From Aplectana chamaeleonis (taxonomy: Eukaryota > Nematoda > Chromadorea > Rhabditida > Cosmocercidae): a stretch of DNA of 64,000 nucleotides. The notes under the pieces were generated by a model, which ran no database searches, was not told the DNA's origin, and was given only the letters and a program-made list of their open reading frames with translations. The position numbers and the translations under genes were made by a program. The stretch is taken from NCBI GenBank assembly GCA_029168955.1, contig JAPDOI010000183.1, positions 1,211,501-1,275,500 on the forward strand, written 5' to 3'. Below are positions 9,776 through 21,023 of the stretch, one piece after another; the first letter of the stretch is position 1; the number at the start of each line of letters is the position of its first letter.

Positions 9776-10440
9776 TTGAGAATATTGAAGTATTGAAAAA
9801 TTGATACTGAAGGAGAAATATTGAAACTTGAAGAAAACAGGAAGACGAAACGTGGAACTAACCCAGGTACGAAGAGACTGGCCGATGCACCAGAAATTTT
9901 TTGTGGTGCTGCTGAAGCTCGCCCTCAGTGTTCCAAGAAAACACTGGCCACGCGGTATTGAGGTATTGAAGGCAATGCGGTTATTGACCTCAAATAGATG
10001 AAATATGGTTTATTATTGATATGGTTTATTACTATTGATGCATTACTATTCGCGCGGTATTGATCACGCTGTGGAACTAACTTCGGCTGCAGAAGATGGA
10101 GCTTGAGATATTGAAACTGACGGCAGGAGCGAGGCGAGAATTGGAGACGTCGCCTAAAGAACAGAAGAATATATTGACAGTGTAGCAGATCGAATAGAAG
10201 GGATAACTGACGTTAGTGGAGCAGAACTTGACGCCAGCGATTGAAGTGTGCAGGATAACAGCTCGCACACTGGAATTAGGGAATTTGTTGATTTATTGAA
10301 ACGGGAGGGGAAAAACAGAAGGGTGTTTTGAATACTAACTCTTGAACGTCGCGATGAAGCTGAATGAATAGGCGAGTCACCATCACCGCTTCTTATACCG
10401 TCTTGTTTGCGCCGCGGGGGTGAAAAAAGTGGAAAAACAT
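9776..10440 (-). other. BEL/Pao 5' leader, possible 5' LTR
   Basis: Non-coding sequence between gag and the interrupted LINE. Twelve copies of sense-strand TCAATA lie between about 9780 and 10285. The word GTTAGTTCCAC (sense strand) occurs twice, near 9857 and 10078, and could mark a primer-binding-site or LTR-edge region, but I could not assign either. The open frame that seems to run from the LINE into this region is chance. The LINE/BEL junction is between about 10390 and 10450. Confidence 0.45.
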
Positions 10441-11620
10441 CGGCGCTGATCAGCCACCAGATAAGTGCAAGAAAGCTATTCCTATGACTAACTCGTAGCA
10501 GAAGCAGTGAATAAATGTATTTACAAAGTAGCCCATGGCTACAGTTAGGCTCAATTATTCTTTTTTCTACGCTTCTGTTGAACTTTTTTAGTTCTTTGTG
10601 AAATTTACCCGCAAAGTCAATGTACCCAGCCAAATAGCCAGAAGATTTGGCGTAATTATAAAGACGATCTCTATGCTCTAACATTTTCTCCAGGTGTGCA
10701 GGAAGATTACCCAGCTTTGCATGAACTGGAACCCAAGGAGCATATCTATCCAAAGCATATTGTAAAATCTCAATGAACGATTCGTATCTGTCGTTTAGTG
10801 TTTCAAGAATTTCGAATGACGCTCGCCACCTAATGTTTCCTAAAAAACTGCAAGCTTTTTCGAAGCCACACTTGGAGAAGTTACGGCGAAAAACGAAAAA
10901 GCGGTTAGACTCCGATCCCGAAATGTGAAAAACTATGCTATCATGATCACTGAGACCAATTGGAGGCTGGATTGATACATTGACACACCGACTAGGTTTT
11001 GAAGAAATGAGTAAGTCAAGAATGGAAGCCCCTCTTGTTGAACCTCTCACCAGTTGCAATCATTCGTGACCTTTCAACATATTTATGAAAGGAGTCGAGG
11101 CGGAGGAGTTTGCGCGTAGCGTTTGCCAGCAAATATCTGGAACATTTAAATCTCCGACAATAACTATTCCGGGTATTCCGAGGTGACTGAATCACTTATC
11201 GCTTTGACAAGTTGCTCCGAGCTTGGCACAGTACAAGAAGGCATCCTATAAATAACCACAAACCGAACCGGGTCCCCATTGAAGTAAATATCCAAAGCAA
11301 GAATCTCATACCCATCTCTAACAGATTCCGAGAGGAGAACAGAATGCGGAAAGGTGTTTCTCACGAAGATAGCTACCCCACCGCCTTTGCGACGGGCACG
11401 ATCGCAGCGAATAATAGTATAGCCATTTAGCCAATTTCCAAGCATAGTCGAAATGAGGTGTTGGCTTTTAAACCAGGTTTCGGAGAAGGCAAAAATATCA
11501 AAACAAGAACTAAGAACATTATCAACGTGGCTCGAATTACTTGCCAAGGATCTTATATTAGCATATAGACATTGAATATTATGAGAACGCCCACTAGAAC
11601 CTATGATAGTGATCGCATGT
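10441..11620 (-). pseudogene. CR1-like LINE endonuclease fragment
   Basis: Minus-strand frames 11547-11164 and 11059 to about 10450 together encode an APE-type endonuclease of a non-LTR retrotransposon. The N-terminal half has FAFSETWF and a Gly-rich RKGGGVAIF segment. A VGDLN box follows, then the C-terminal signature TRGASILDLL with SDHD near residue 40 of the second frame. A single-base shift near 11165 and an in-frame TGA near 11065 break the gene. No reverse transcriptase follows, because the BEL/Pao element begins where the RT linker should start. The remaining LINE would lie left of the window. The clade call (CR1) rests on motif style only. Confidence 0.7.
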
Positions 11621-11760
11621 ACATGTACATGCTACTATGATAGTGATCGCATGTACAGTGTGAGAACCCCAAATCGGTCGTGGGGTGAATAGGCCAAGAT
11701 GGTGCTTTGATAAACTGTGCTTTCAAAGGTTGGTCATTGAAAAAAGAACTTATAATTAAA
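11621..11760. other. Spacer with a short direct repeat
   Basis: The sequence ATGATAGTGATCGCATGTACA occurs twice (11604 and 11636), with ACATGTACATG between the copies. Nothing else was recognised. Confidence 0.4.
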
Positions 11761-11764
11761 TGAT

Positions 11765-11965
11765 GATTAAGCATTTCGATTATTCGAAATTCAAAAATTC
11801 GAATATGCCCTTTAGAATATTCGAATTTTGAATGCTATTCGAAAGTTTGTTTTCGAAGTATTCGAATTTCGAATAGTATTCGAAATTCGAAAACCAAATT
11901 TTTCGAATTTCGAATTTTGAATGATTCGAAATTCGAAAAAACATTCGAATATTTTTCGAATAATA
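11765..11965. repeat. TTCGAA-rich cryptic tandem repeat
   Basis: Dense alternation of ATTCGAA and TTCGAAT words makes this stretch self-complementary at many registers. It resembles stretches at 19.9, 42.1, 45.1, 45.4 and 63.9 kb. The short open frames here are side effects of the repeat. Two near-copies of GTTGAATAAGACCCAAATCAAC-type sequence follow at 11983-12035. Confidence 0.7.
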
Positions 11966-12225
11966 TAATTCGGCCCGAAGTTTGAATAAGACCCAAATCA
12001 ACTTTGCCTTCGTTGAATAAGACCCAAATCAACTTCGCCTAAGAAAAAACCACTCCTAAAATGATCTTAGAGTCTATTATATCTATATGTATCACTACTG
12101 AACACCTATAAGGCCGATTTGTCAAAATTCTCTATAGGTTTTTCACCCTATTTTGAAGATTTAACTAAAGACTAGCGAGGCCTAGCGAAGTTTTCGCTCA
12201 CAGAAACTTTTGCGTGAGCCAACTA

Positions 12226-14366
12226 CAATACCGGCCACAACTTCTGTCCCAAAGCGCGTCGGCGACGCGAAATCGCGTCGAAAACGCCGTTTTCGTTCGG
12301 AGTGGACTTTTTGAGAACCTGAAAAAACCATTCGATTCCTCTCGACGAGGAGATTCCGATTGTTTGTTCAAACTTTAGAAAAACTCAAGTCTTCACCTAG
12401 TTATGGCCTATTTTCCCTAAAAGGAGTCAAAATCTTTGTGAATGGTTACTTTTTGAATCTGAGAACACTAACCGCTTCCTCTTATCGTTCTGATTCCAAA
12501 AATCTTTTCAAGTTTGGAAAATTGTTACTTCTTGACATAGTTATGGCATATTTCGCCCACCCAAAGAGTAGGAGTGCTCTATCAACGGCGAAACTTGAAT
12601 GTGAGCATCACCAGTATAGTTGTTCAGTAATTCTGACTTCAAAGCTGTCTCTGTACCTGGAAAAGTGTGAGATTTGACTCTTAATCTTTCTTAGTTCTAT
12701 ATGAATTCCGTTTTGGCGATGGTCTCCCTTCACTTTCTCGGTTCTCCGCGCTATCCACGCTATTGCTCTCCTCTCTCTGACGCGCTCCTCGCTGTCTGTA
12801 CTGCCTCGCTCAAAGACTGTCCCCCAAACCGAATAGAATTCGATGAGCGGAGACGGACTGGAGAGTCAGCGTTATGAAAGCTCGGTATCTGAAAGATCTA
12901 AGGTCGAAATGGGAGAGGAGTAAAGAGCATGGGTGTTCTCTGAGATATTTATATAACGAGACGAACGTTGGTCGACCCAGAAAAGAAAGCAGTTATCTGA
13001 ACAGGTCGTCCGTACTGAATCAACATCAAGAGACAATCGGAACAGGAGTTACCGTTATGGGCGGTTTGTTCCTGGTTTACTAAATCCTCTCTAACACTAC
13101 GCCATCGGTGAGTGATCCAGCGGATGCGAACCACCCAGTCTGCGCGCGCGGTCGCGGCGCGCACAGCATTTATTCGCTTCCCTGCGACGAGTGTAACTCA
13201 TCATTGAGCCATCTTACGGGAATGCATACAAGGAAAGAATCAAATCCTCGTGTTAAGAGAAAAATGCATTTTCACCTAGTTGAGAAAAATCCTCCGTATC
13301 AGCTCAATTTAAAAAGAAATATTCAACAGAACCATTCTGAAAATTCTCTGTTGTCGGTGAGGTGATTCTGCAGATGCAGACCACAGACAATGATGAGTTA
13401 CACTCGTCGCAGGGAAACGAATAATTGCTGTGCGCGCCGCGACCGCGCGCGCTGACTGGGTGGTCCGCATCCGCAGGATCACTCACCGATGGCGTAGTGT
13501 TAGAGAGGATTTAGTAAACCAGGAACAAATCACCCATAACGGTAACTCCTGTTCCGATTGTCTCTTGATGTTGATTCAGTACGGACGACCTGTTCAGATA
13601 ACTGCTTTCTTTTCTGGGTCGACCAACGTTCGTCTCGTTATATAAATATCTCAGAGAACACCCATGCTCTTTACTCCTCTCCCATTTCGACCTTAGATCT
13701 TTCAGATACCGAGCTTTCATAACGCTGACTCTCCAGTCCGTCTCCGCTCATCGAATTCTATTCGGTTTGGGGGACAGTCTTTGAGCGAGGCAGTACAGAC
13801 AGCGAGGAGTGCGTCAGAGAGAGGAGAGCAATAGCGTGGAGAGCGCGGAGAACCGAGAAAGTGAAGGAGACCATCACAAAACGGAATTCATATAGAACTA
13901 CGAAAGATTGAGGGTCAATTCTCTCCTTTTTCGAGGGACAGAGACAGCTTTGAAGTCAGAATTACTACACAAATATACTGGTGATGCTCACATTCAAGTT
14001 TCGCCGTTGATAGAGCATTCCTACTCTTTGGGTGGGCGAAATATGCCATAACTATGTCAAGAAGTAACAATTTCCCAAACTTGAAAAGATTTTTGGAATC
14101 AGGACGATGAGAGGAAGCGGTTAGTGCTCTCAGATTCAAAAAGTAGCCATTCACAAAGATTTTGACTCCTTTTAGGGAAAATAGGCCATAACTAGGTGAA
14201 GACTTGAGTTTTTCTAGAGTCTGAACATACAATCGGAATCTCCTCGTCGAGAGGAATCGAATGATTTTTTCAGGTTCTCAAAAAGTCCACTCCGAACGAA
14301 AACGGCGTTTTCGACGCGATTTCGCGTCGCCGACGCGCTTTGGGACAGAAGTTGTGGCCGGTATTG
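12226..14366. mobile_element. 2.1-kb foldback element with about 980-bp inverted arms
   Basis: Left arm 12226-13206 is the near-perfect reverse complement of right arm 13388-14366, leaving a spacer of about 180 bp. The ends read CAATACCGGCC and GGCCGGTATTG and are flanked by TA on both sides, fitting a TA target duplication. No transposase is encoded. The 60-105 codon open frames are mirrored between the arms and are not genes. Related sequence, diverged and orientation-matched to the left arm, occurs at about 40440-41110. The element is probably non-autonomous and, if transcribed, would give a long hairpin RNA. Confidence 0.85.
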
Positions 14367-14368
14367 TA

Positions 14369-15060
14369 CCTGAAACGGATTAGTTTGTTAGAACGGTGGT
14401 GACTGACTTCCGTCTACCCGAAAGTTGCTGTACGTATGGACTCTCCTGAGCAGAGCAGGGTGCCGTACATTTACAGCAGGCCGTGGGGGTATCAAAATGT
14501 GGGATCATAAAGCAAAACATAAGAAGCCAGCCGTAAATCGTCGGTCGCTACCGGCACAAAGTTCACAACCCCTTCTGTACTTCCTTCCCTTACGTCGCTA
14601 CCCACTGCCCTTTCTTCCAATTTGTAAAGTTCACAAGCGATTATTCTTGCTTTACCGTCTCTATCATGATAAGGAAAAACGCATTCTCATATTATATGAT
14701 GTTTCCCTAGTAGACCAACATCACGCCCTTGTTCTCCATGAATGAAATTAATAGGTGGTTGTTTATGTTTTTGTGGTGCAGATTTTGATAAATTCAGACT
14801 TGCAACATATATAAAACTGGTTTTTGGAAGTTAGGGATTCGAAATGACTGAGCGGTTGCAATGAGTGGCGAACAGAGAAGGTGCGGAAGTGGAGCTGCTG
14901 TTTGTATCCTAAAACTGGCAAAAAAATGTCGCAGGAGTTCTGCGTCAATCTCAAAACGCGTCGCACGCTTCTCAAGATTCATGTTTTCCTATCAATTTCT
15001 TCTCCTAAAAAAGGTTAAGATTTAGCATTAAAAAATTGAAAAACCTTTTTCCAAATTCTA
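14369..15060. other. Spacer, no gene recognised
   Basis: Mixed-composition sequence between the foldback element and the minisatellite. Open frames reach 106 codons but show no domain, splice structure or similarity I recognise. Confidence 0.3.
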
Positions 15061-15064
15061 CACT

Positions 15065-15985
15065 CTTGGTGACGTCCTGCACACCCCACTGCACTCCTGC
15101 TAACTTTTGACGCCCTGCACACTCCAACTCCTTGGGACCTGCGCACTCTCTATGACGTCCTGCACACTCCCGTTAGGGTTCTTCACACTTTCTATGACGC
15201 CCTGCACGCTACCATTTGGGCCCTGCACACTTTCTATGACGTGCTGCACACTCCCGTTGGGGTCCTGCACATTCCTACTTAGGACCTTCGCACTTTCTAT
15301 GACGTCCTGCACACTCCGATTAGGGTCCTGCACACTTTCTATGACGTCCTGCACACTCCCACTGGGGTCCTGCATATTCCTACTTAGGACCTGCGCACTT
15401 TCTGTGACGTCCTGCACACTCCTACTAGGGTCCTGCACACTTTCTATGACGTCCTGCACACTTCGAATGAGGTCCTGCACACTTTCTATGACGCCCTGCA
15501 CACTCCCACTGGGGTCCTGCACATTCCTGCTTGGGACCTGCGCACTTTCTATGACGTCCTGCACACTCCGATTAGGGTCCTGCACACTTTCTATGACGCC
15601 CTGCACACTCCCACTGAGGTCCTGCACACTTTCTATGACGTCCTGCACACTTCCGCTGGGTCCTGCACATTCCTACTTAGGACTTGCGCACTTTCTTTGA
15701 CGTCCTGCACACTCCGATTAGGGTCCTGCACACTTTTTATGACGTCCTGCACACTCCGATTAGGGTCCTGCACACTTTCTATGACGCCCTGTACACTCCC
15801 ACTGGGGTCCTGCACACTTTCTATGACGTCCTGCGCACTTCAGCTGGGTCCTGCACATTCCTACTTCGGACCTGCGCACTTTCTATGACGTCCTGCACAC
15901 TCCGATTAGGGTCCTGCACACTTACTATGACGTCTTGCACACCCTCACTGGGGTCCTGCACACCTTTTATGACGCCCTGCATTTT
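15065..15985. repeat. 42-bp minisatellite with GACGTC in each unit
   Basis: About 22 copies of a 42-bp unit built from two related half units, both ending in CCTGCACAC. Most units contain TATGACGTCCTGC; some have GACGCC. Because the period is a multiple of three, long frames stay open on both strands. Unit-to-unit changes alter residues as freely as silent sites in either frame, which argues against coding. The palindromic GACGTC core is CRE-like, but no regulatory role can be shown here. Confidence 0.85.
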
Positions 15986-18950
15986 TTGCATCGCAAGACA
16001 ACTCGCAGACGTTATCATGACCCACGGCCAAAAGTGCGCTCCACGGACAAACTCGGTTGCCCCGAGGCAAGTAAGAGGCGACTCGGGCTGATTTTTTTGG
16101 TCATCGATAAATGTCGCACCTACCTAAATGTTGGTACCATTTCATACAAGTTTTGATCGGCCATTCCTAAGATATCCGGGACACATGCACACACATACAC
16201 ACACATCGGGACATAACTGCTTTAAGTATGAGGATTTTGTATTCTTTTGGATAAGACGACACACTAGAGAGGTTTATTAAGGACTATCCATCACACTAGA
16301 GCTGTGAAATGAATTAGACTTTTCCAAACACACTAGACTAGTTTGTGTGACCAAGCTAGCTGTCTGTCGAACCGAAAGGAGCGGCTTATTTCGTTGTACA
16401 CTAGTGGGTTGCCTATTCTGAAAAAGTACCGGAAATTTTAAGCAAAAAAAGTTGCTAAGCAAAAAAACCGTGCCGTCTATTTAGTATCGTTTCGCCTAGG
16501 GATATCATTCCTCACCTCGATAAAGCTGATTAACAAGAGTTGAACTCTATCTCCCAAGTATAAACTCCTCCAAAAGAACACCAACTTTTGAGAATTTCAA
16601 GTTCACGCAAGGTCTCCCTCGTAGAACTGATTTGTCTTCCCCCCCCAGAAGATGAAACGGGGATGAGGAAAACAAGAATATCTGATTTGATTTGATTTAT
16701 TACACGGTAGAACCGTGTGAAAGACAAACAACAAAACGAAACACCAAAACGGCAAGTTAAAGATACTAAGAATAGAGGACAATCATAAAGCAAATAGAGG
16801 ACAATTATAAAGCAAAAAATATGAGGGCAATTATAAAAAATACGAGCTAAGAAAAGGTGTTGATAAGAATGATGACGTGGATCGGTGAACTGTGGCGTTT
16901 AATGACGAGTAGAAACAGATCGATCGCGGTGAAGTATGCAGGGGGCGAATGTGAGTTCGAACGGACGGCTGAGAGTTCGAACGGAAGTTGTCGGGACCTA
17001 CGCCGACGTCGAGCGTTTCGCCCCTCGAGCGTTCGGACGCTGTTCCGATTGCTATTAAGCTGGGGTCGGACCCGTTGAGTGCCTGAGTTACCAAATCAAT
17101 TTGATGAGGTCATAACCCAACGATGTCGAGCAATGTGAACCGAAGTTGTTCCTTAGATTTTTTCCGATCGAATCGATTTCAGACATACGCGATTTTTCGA
17201 TTTTCTCATTTCTTTTTTATATCATTCCGTTTTCGATTACGTTCGGAAGTTTCGTTTTTTTTTTTGATTTTTCGATTCCCAAAAAGTTCGAAATGTGATG
17301 TTTTGAATTTTGTTCTTGAATATTCAATTTCTCGGATACCTAATCGGAACCATGTATCAGGGTGATGCAGAAATTATCGAGCATTGCTTTGCTCGTTCGA
17401 CTGAGTTTCCCAGGCAGATTTTGATACGTCACGAACTCGAACAGTAAGTAGAAGTGTAAATATGTAGGTGCAAAAAAACAAAAATCTTTGTCTTATCAAC
17501 ATTTTCGCAATTCAATAACTTCCTAATTTTCTCAAGGAGGTCCTCAATTTCCTGTAAATCCGTGTTCTGAGAAAGTAGTCAAAAAAGTTTTTTATTTGAT
17601 AAAAAATGATTTTTTTCGTGCGACGATCTTATGATTTGAATTTTTCATGAAGTTCAATTCGTGATTTCATATGTCTCAATCCACATGCTCAATTTCTGAA
17701 TTCACAAAAAATTAAATTCCGGGACACGTTGCTGGTTGTTCGGGAGGGTAAGCGAAAATTAATTTCGAAATTTCAAAAAAAACACAAGGTATGAGCTGAG
17801 TGTAATCAAACGTTTTCACCATTTTTTTCACAGTGTCTACAAATTTTCTAGCAAAACTCAAAGCTGCGAAAGTTGGTAGGGCACTTGCACTTCTCAAGAG
17901 AGTTATGCCCTTATCAGTCCGATTTGCTAAGGTATCAGTACCCGAAGTGTGCAAAAAAAAAGATTAATTTTACTATGCCCAAGTTATCAGGAAGAGCATG
18001 ATTTCTTTCCGGATGGTTGAGAACACTTTTTTTTTGAACCAACAAGAAGTTTTGCTCATGCGGTCGTTCAGAGGATAGAAAAAAGTCAGAGATTAGAAAG
18101 TCTTGCTTTTGTGCGAGGGTAGTAGGTGCCGACAAGAAATAGGCAACAGTAGGTTTCACTCAAGAACTGAGAGGTGAAAATTGCGGCAAGGATTAACAGC
18201 AATCATATTTATAGAAAAAATAGAATCCGTCGAAGAACGTAGAGAAAAATGAATAGGCGTGTAGTTATTGAGGTCCTTTTATTGTAGTCCAGGAGGCCGA
18301 TCGAGGTTACTCGAATGAGGAAAGACTTAAATAGGTTCTCTCACACGTCTTATACAAGTAAGTATGTAGGAATTGAGTTTTGAGTTCCGCTTGACCAACC
18401 ACTTCATTATAAACGCCTTGAGTGTACAATTTTCTATGTTTCATTTCTCTATCAGTTTAAGCTTTTATGTAGGTACTATGACGTTAACTTCTAGTTTGAG
18501 CCTCTTCTGTGGCCAGTAACATAATGCAGTGCCCGCATTGGGAGACACCTACAATGAAAACATGACCAAGCCAAAGTGCAAACTTAGTGAGTCTCAGTGA
18601 ACGCCGCTATGATTAAAAGTACTGCGGGTCCAACTCCTTAGAGTGACGAAGTTTTGCAAAGAAACGCAACACCTCGCATGATGATGCGTGTATGGTCCCG
18701 GTTTCAATCAGTTCATTTTGCGAGTTTCGAACGTCAGCTCGCGACACAAAGCTCGTAGTTTCGCATGGATTAGTACCGTCCCAGGTCTTCTTCATCGATG
18801 TACGTTTGCATTACAGTCTTGTAGCATACTTCACTATATTAGCACCATGACTAAAAATACTATATCATAAGATGAGATCGCTTGCCCCTATAGAAGCAAA
18901 GAAATTTTTGAAAATTCGTAAATAGTAGATTTTTTTTCACTACTGTATAC
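15986..18950. other. AT-rich non-coding stretch
   Basis: No supported gene in almost 3 kb. Small features: a CA-rich run (16182-16206), a C8 tract near 16631, and a T/TTCGA-rich section at 17150-17300. Open frames are under 90 codons and unlike anything I recognise. Confidence 0.35.
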
Positions 18951-19004
18951 AGTCCACACGCGAATTCTAGGCGATCTGTCCTTCATTCGCGACACCACCG
19001 GTCA

Positions 19005-19072
19005 GCGGGATTTCAAGTGCAAACACTTACCTACCGCGGTGGCCCCGTCCATTCATCAAACAAAATTTTTCT
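19005..19072 (+). repeat. Diverged partial copy of the 117-bp AGTCTGACG repeat
   Basis: The end (ACCGCGGTGGCCCCGTCCAT followed by TCATCAAAC) matches the right half of the better copies at 24317, 29770 and 51612. The left half is unrecognisable. Confidence 0.5.
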
Positions 19073-19132
19073 TGAAGGCGACCAAACACCAGTCATCGAA
19101 TTAGCCATTGCAATATTGGGCTCATGAACCCT

Positions 19133-19345
19133 TCGGGTTGGGGCAGGGGCAGGACAGTCTGCGGCCTTGAAAAATTCTGTAAATCACAAAATCAATCGTG
19201 CCCCAGCTGCCCCAGCTAGGAGGCTGGGGCAGCTAGAGCAGCGAAAAACACTTCTGGGGCACGATTGGTTAGATGATCTCGCACTGCGATCTTCAATTAT
19301 GCCGACTGCCCTGCCCCTACCCCAACCCGGCCCAATGATGCATCC
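19133..19345. repeat. Nested GC-rich hairpin
   Basis: Outer arms: GTTGGGGCAGGGGCAGGAC (about 19138) against GCCCTGCCCCTACCCCAAC (about 19308). Inner arms: CGTGCCCCAG near 19198 against CTGGGGCACG near 19254, with a central AGCTGCCCCAGCT / GGCTGGGGCAGCT pair. Probably a MITE-like foldback; ends not determined. Confidence 0.65.
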
Positions 19346-19899
19346 GGCCCCTGATGTCCTCTAAAGCGGATATTTGTGTTTATGGTTGGTTATTCGTTTT
19401 ATTTGTATTTTCCATATAAGGTTTCGAACGCAATCAAATTATAAAAAATTTACGGATGTTTTTCTTTTACGCCTGGTTAAACCGGGAGGCATTGAGAACA
19501 GGGCTTGGCACATGTCCCGGAAAGGCGATTTTGAATATGCACCCCCCCCCCTTAGCTCGGTACCTTTACAGGCATCTCCTACTGGAAAATCAGAATCGGC
19601 TGTTACCCTAGAGTTAGGGCGCAGCAGCCATGAGTTTGAGTTCCTGATGTTGATAAACATTTATCCAAAGAAGCATTGAGAAGGGAAGTTCCCGAGAATT
19701 TCAACAAAAAGGTAGTGTAATTTAAAAACTTCAGTGGAATCTCATGAAAAAAATTGTAAGACGGTAAGTTATGAGAATAGATGAAACATTTTCAACTTAA
19801 AACAATTTAACAGTTACAAACAACGACAGAACCACTACTATTGCGATGAATAATGTTTTTGTCGAATGTTTTCATGAACCTATGAAGTATAGTTGTACA

Positions 19900-20130
19900 A
19901 TTTCGAAAGAAATGTCGAACGAACAAAAATCCGAACGAACGAAAAATGAAAAAATGTCGTTCGAAAAAAAATTCGAAAGAGCGAAAATCGAAGAATTTTC
20001 GTTCGAAAACATTTTGAAAGAACGAATTTCGAAAAACTTCCGAAAAAGAAAAAAAAATTTGGAGGTCGAACGAACGAGAAAAATTTCGGAAAATCTTTCG
20101 AAAGATTATCGAAAATTTCATTGGTGTACA
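19900..20130. repeat. CGAAC/TTCGAAA-rich repeat
   Basis: A run of degenerate CGAACGAA and TTCGAAAGA words. Open frames of about 80-100 codons exist on both strands only because the sequence is low in stops. The ends TAGTTGTACA (about 19891) and TGTACAACTA (20126) are inverted, so this may be a small TIR element. Confidence 0.6.
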
Positions 20131-20139
20131 ACTATACTA

Positions 20140-21021
20140 TGAAGGCTTAGTTAATTCGTGTTCGATTGCTCTGATGAACAAATAAATATTCTTTCGTGTT
20201 GTGGAAGCAAGATAAGTATTTCGTGATGCGTAGGGATTGGGAAAAACCCGAGCTTTCAACCACCTGGAATGCCACCATCCGTTAGAACTTGACTAGCAGT
20301 GCGACATGAAGCTTTTTCGCATCTACTACACAACACACAATGGAATCGACGCACTCACAATAATAATTAAGAAAGTGTAATTTATTAGAGAGCGGGGAAG
20401 AGAAAACAAATGAAACTGGAGAAAATGGAAGAAGGCAGAGGTAGGATACTTTCGATGTACCCATTGTAGAAATTCACTCTAAATAGAAAAATTTAGTGCT
20501 TTGTTGATTTTTTTTTGGATTTGCTATGGTTTATTCATAAGAACCGGGGATAAGTATCCTCTGTAAAACGTTGTAATTCTCACGATTCATCGGGCGAGCG
20601 GAGCGGGCGATTCTACTCCCTCCTTCTGTCATGCGCTCTCTCCCTGTGTCCAACCGCGGCTCCGCACCAGCACGAGTAGAAACAATAAGGATTTCGCCGT
20701 TTTGTAGCCTTTATTTAGCAGTGCCACGGTTCATTCAAACGAAGCTACTTCTTCAAAAATAACATTAAACATGAAAGCAAAGGATATTTTGAGAAAGAGG
20801 AGAAACTGGCGAACAACCTAGTATCCATAGTCTTTCTATTCAATGTGATCCCAAAACCTTGAATCTTGTTCCGGTTTTACCCGATAACCGGGACAAAACC
20901 GAGACGAGATTCTCTAAACCACATTAAATATTAAACCTATTGATATAAAGATGTTCGCCAGATCATCCTCTTGCTTTCAATGTTCTTAGTTCTCGTGCTT
21001 ATTAATGATTTTGATCAACTA
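20140..21021. other. Spacer before the Tc3-like element
   Basis: No gene recognised. Sequence near 20548-20610 (ATCCTCTGTAAAACG and CATCGGGCG) resembles the small hairpin at 37736 in gene 1 intron 9, so a fragment of that repeat family is present. Confidence 0.35.
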
Positions 21022-21023
21022 TA

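Larger units (their letters stand above)
656..10440 (-). mobile_element. BEL/Pao LTR-retroelement with envelope, decayed
   Basis: Minus-strand order is gag (9775-8489), protease-RT (8488-6530), RNase H-integrase-envelope (6387-1864) and an extra zinc-knuckle ORF (1637-656). This is BEL/Pao organisation with a phlebovirus-like envelope, a combination known in nematodes (Cer7-type elements; an endogenous belpaovirus of hookworm). Internal stops and frameshifts show that this copy is not intact. The left limit is arbitrary, since no LTR was identified. The right limit is where CR1-like coding sequence resumes. A dense run of the motif TCAATA (sense strand) continues through the leader to about 10285. 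Confidence 0.85.

Noticed and set aside
12360..14232. Matching 105- and 69-codon ORFs in the two palindrome arms
   Set aside because: Identity of the two copies comes from the inverted duplication; no recognisable protein features.
15065..15985. CRISPR-like alternating repeats
   Set aside because: There are no unique spacers, the units are contiguous and diverged, and the genome is clearly eukaryotic.
15100..16018. Long repeat-protein frames on both strands (14-residue periodicity)
   Set aside because: The 42-bp period keeps frames open automatically; changes between units are not biased to silent sites.
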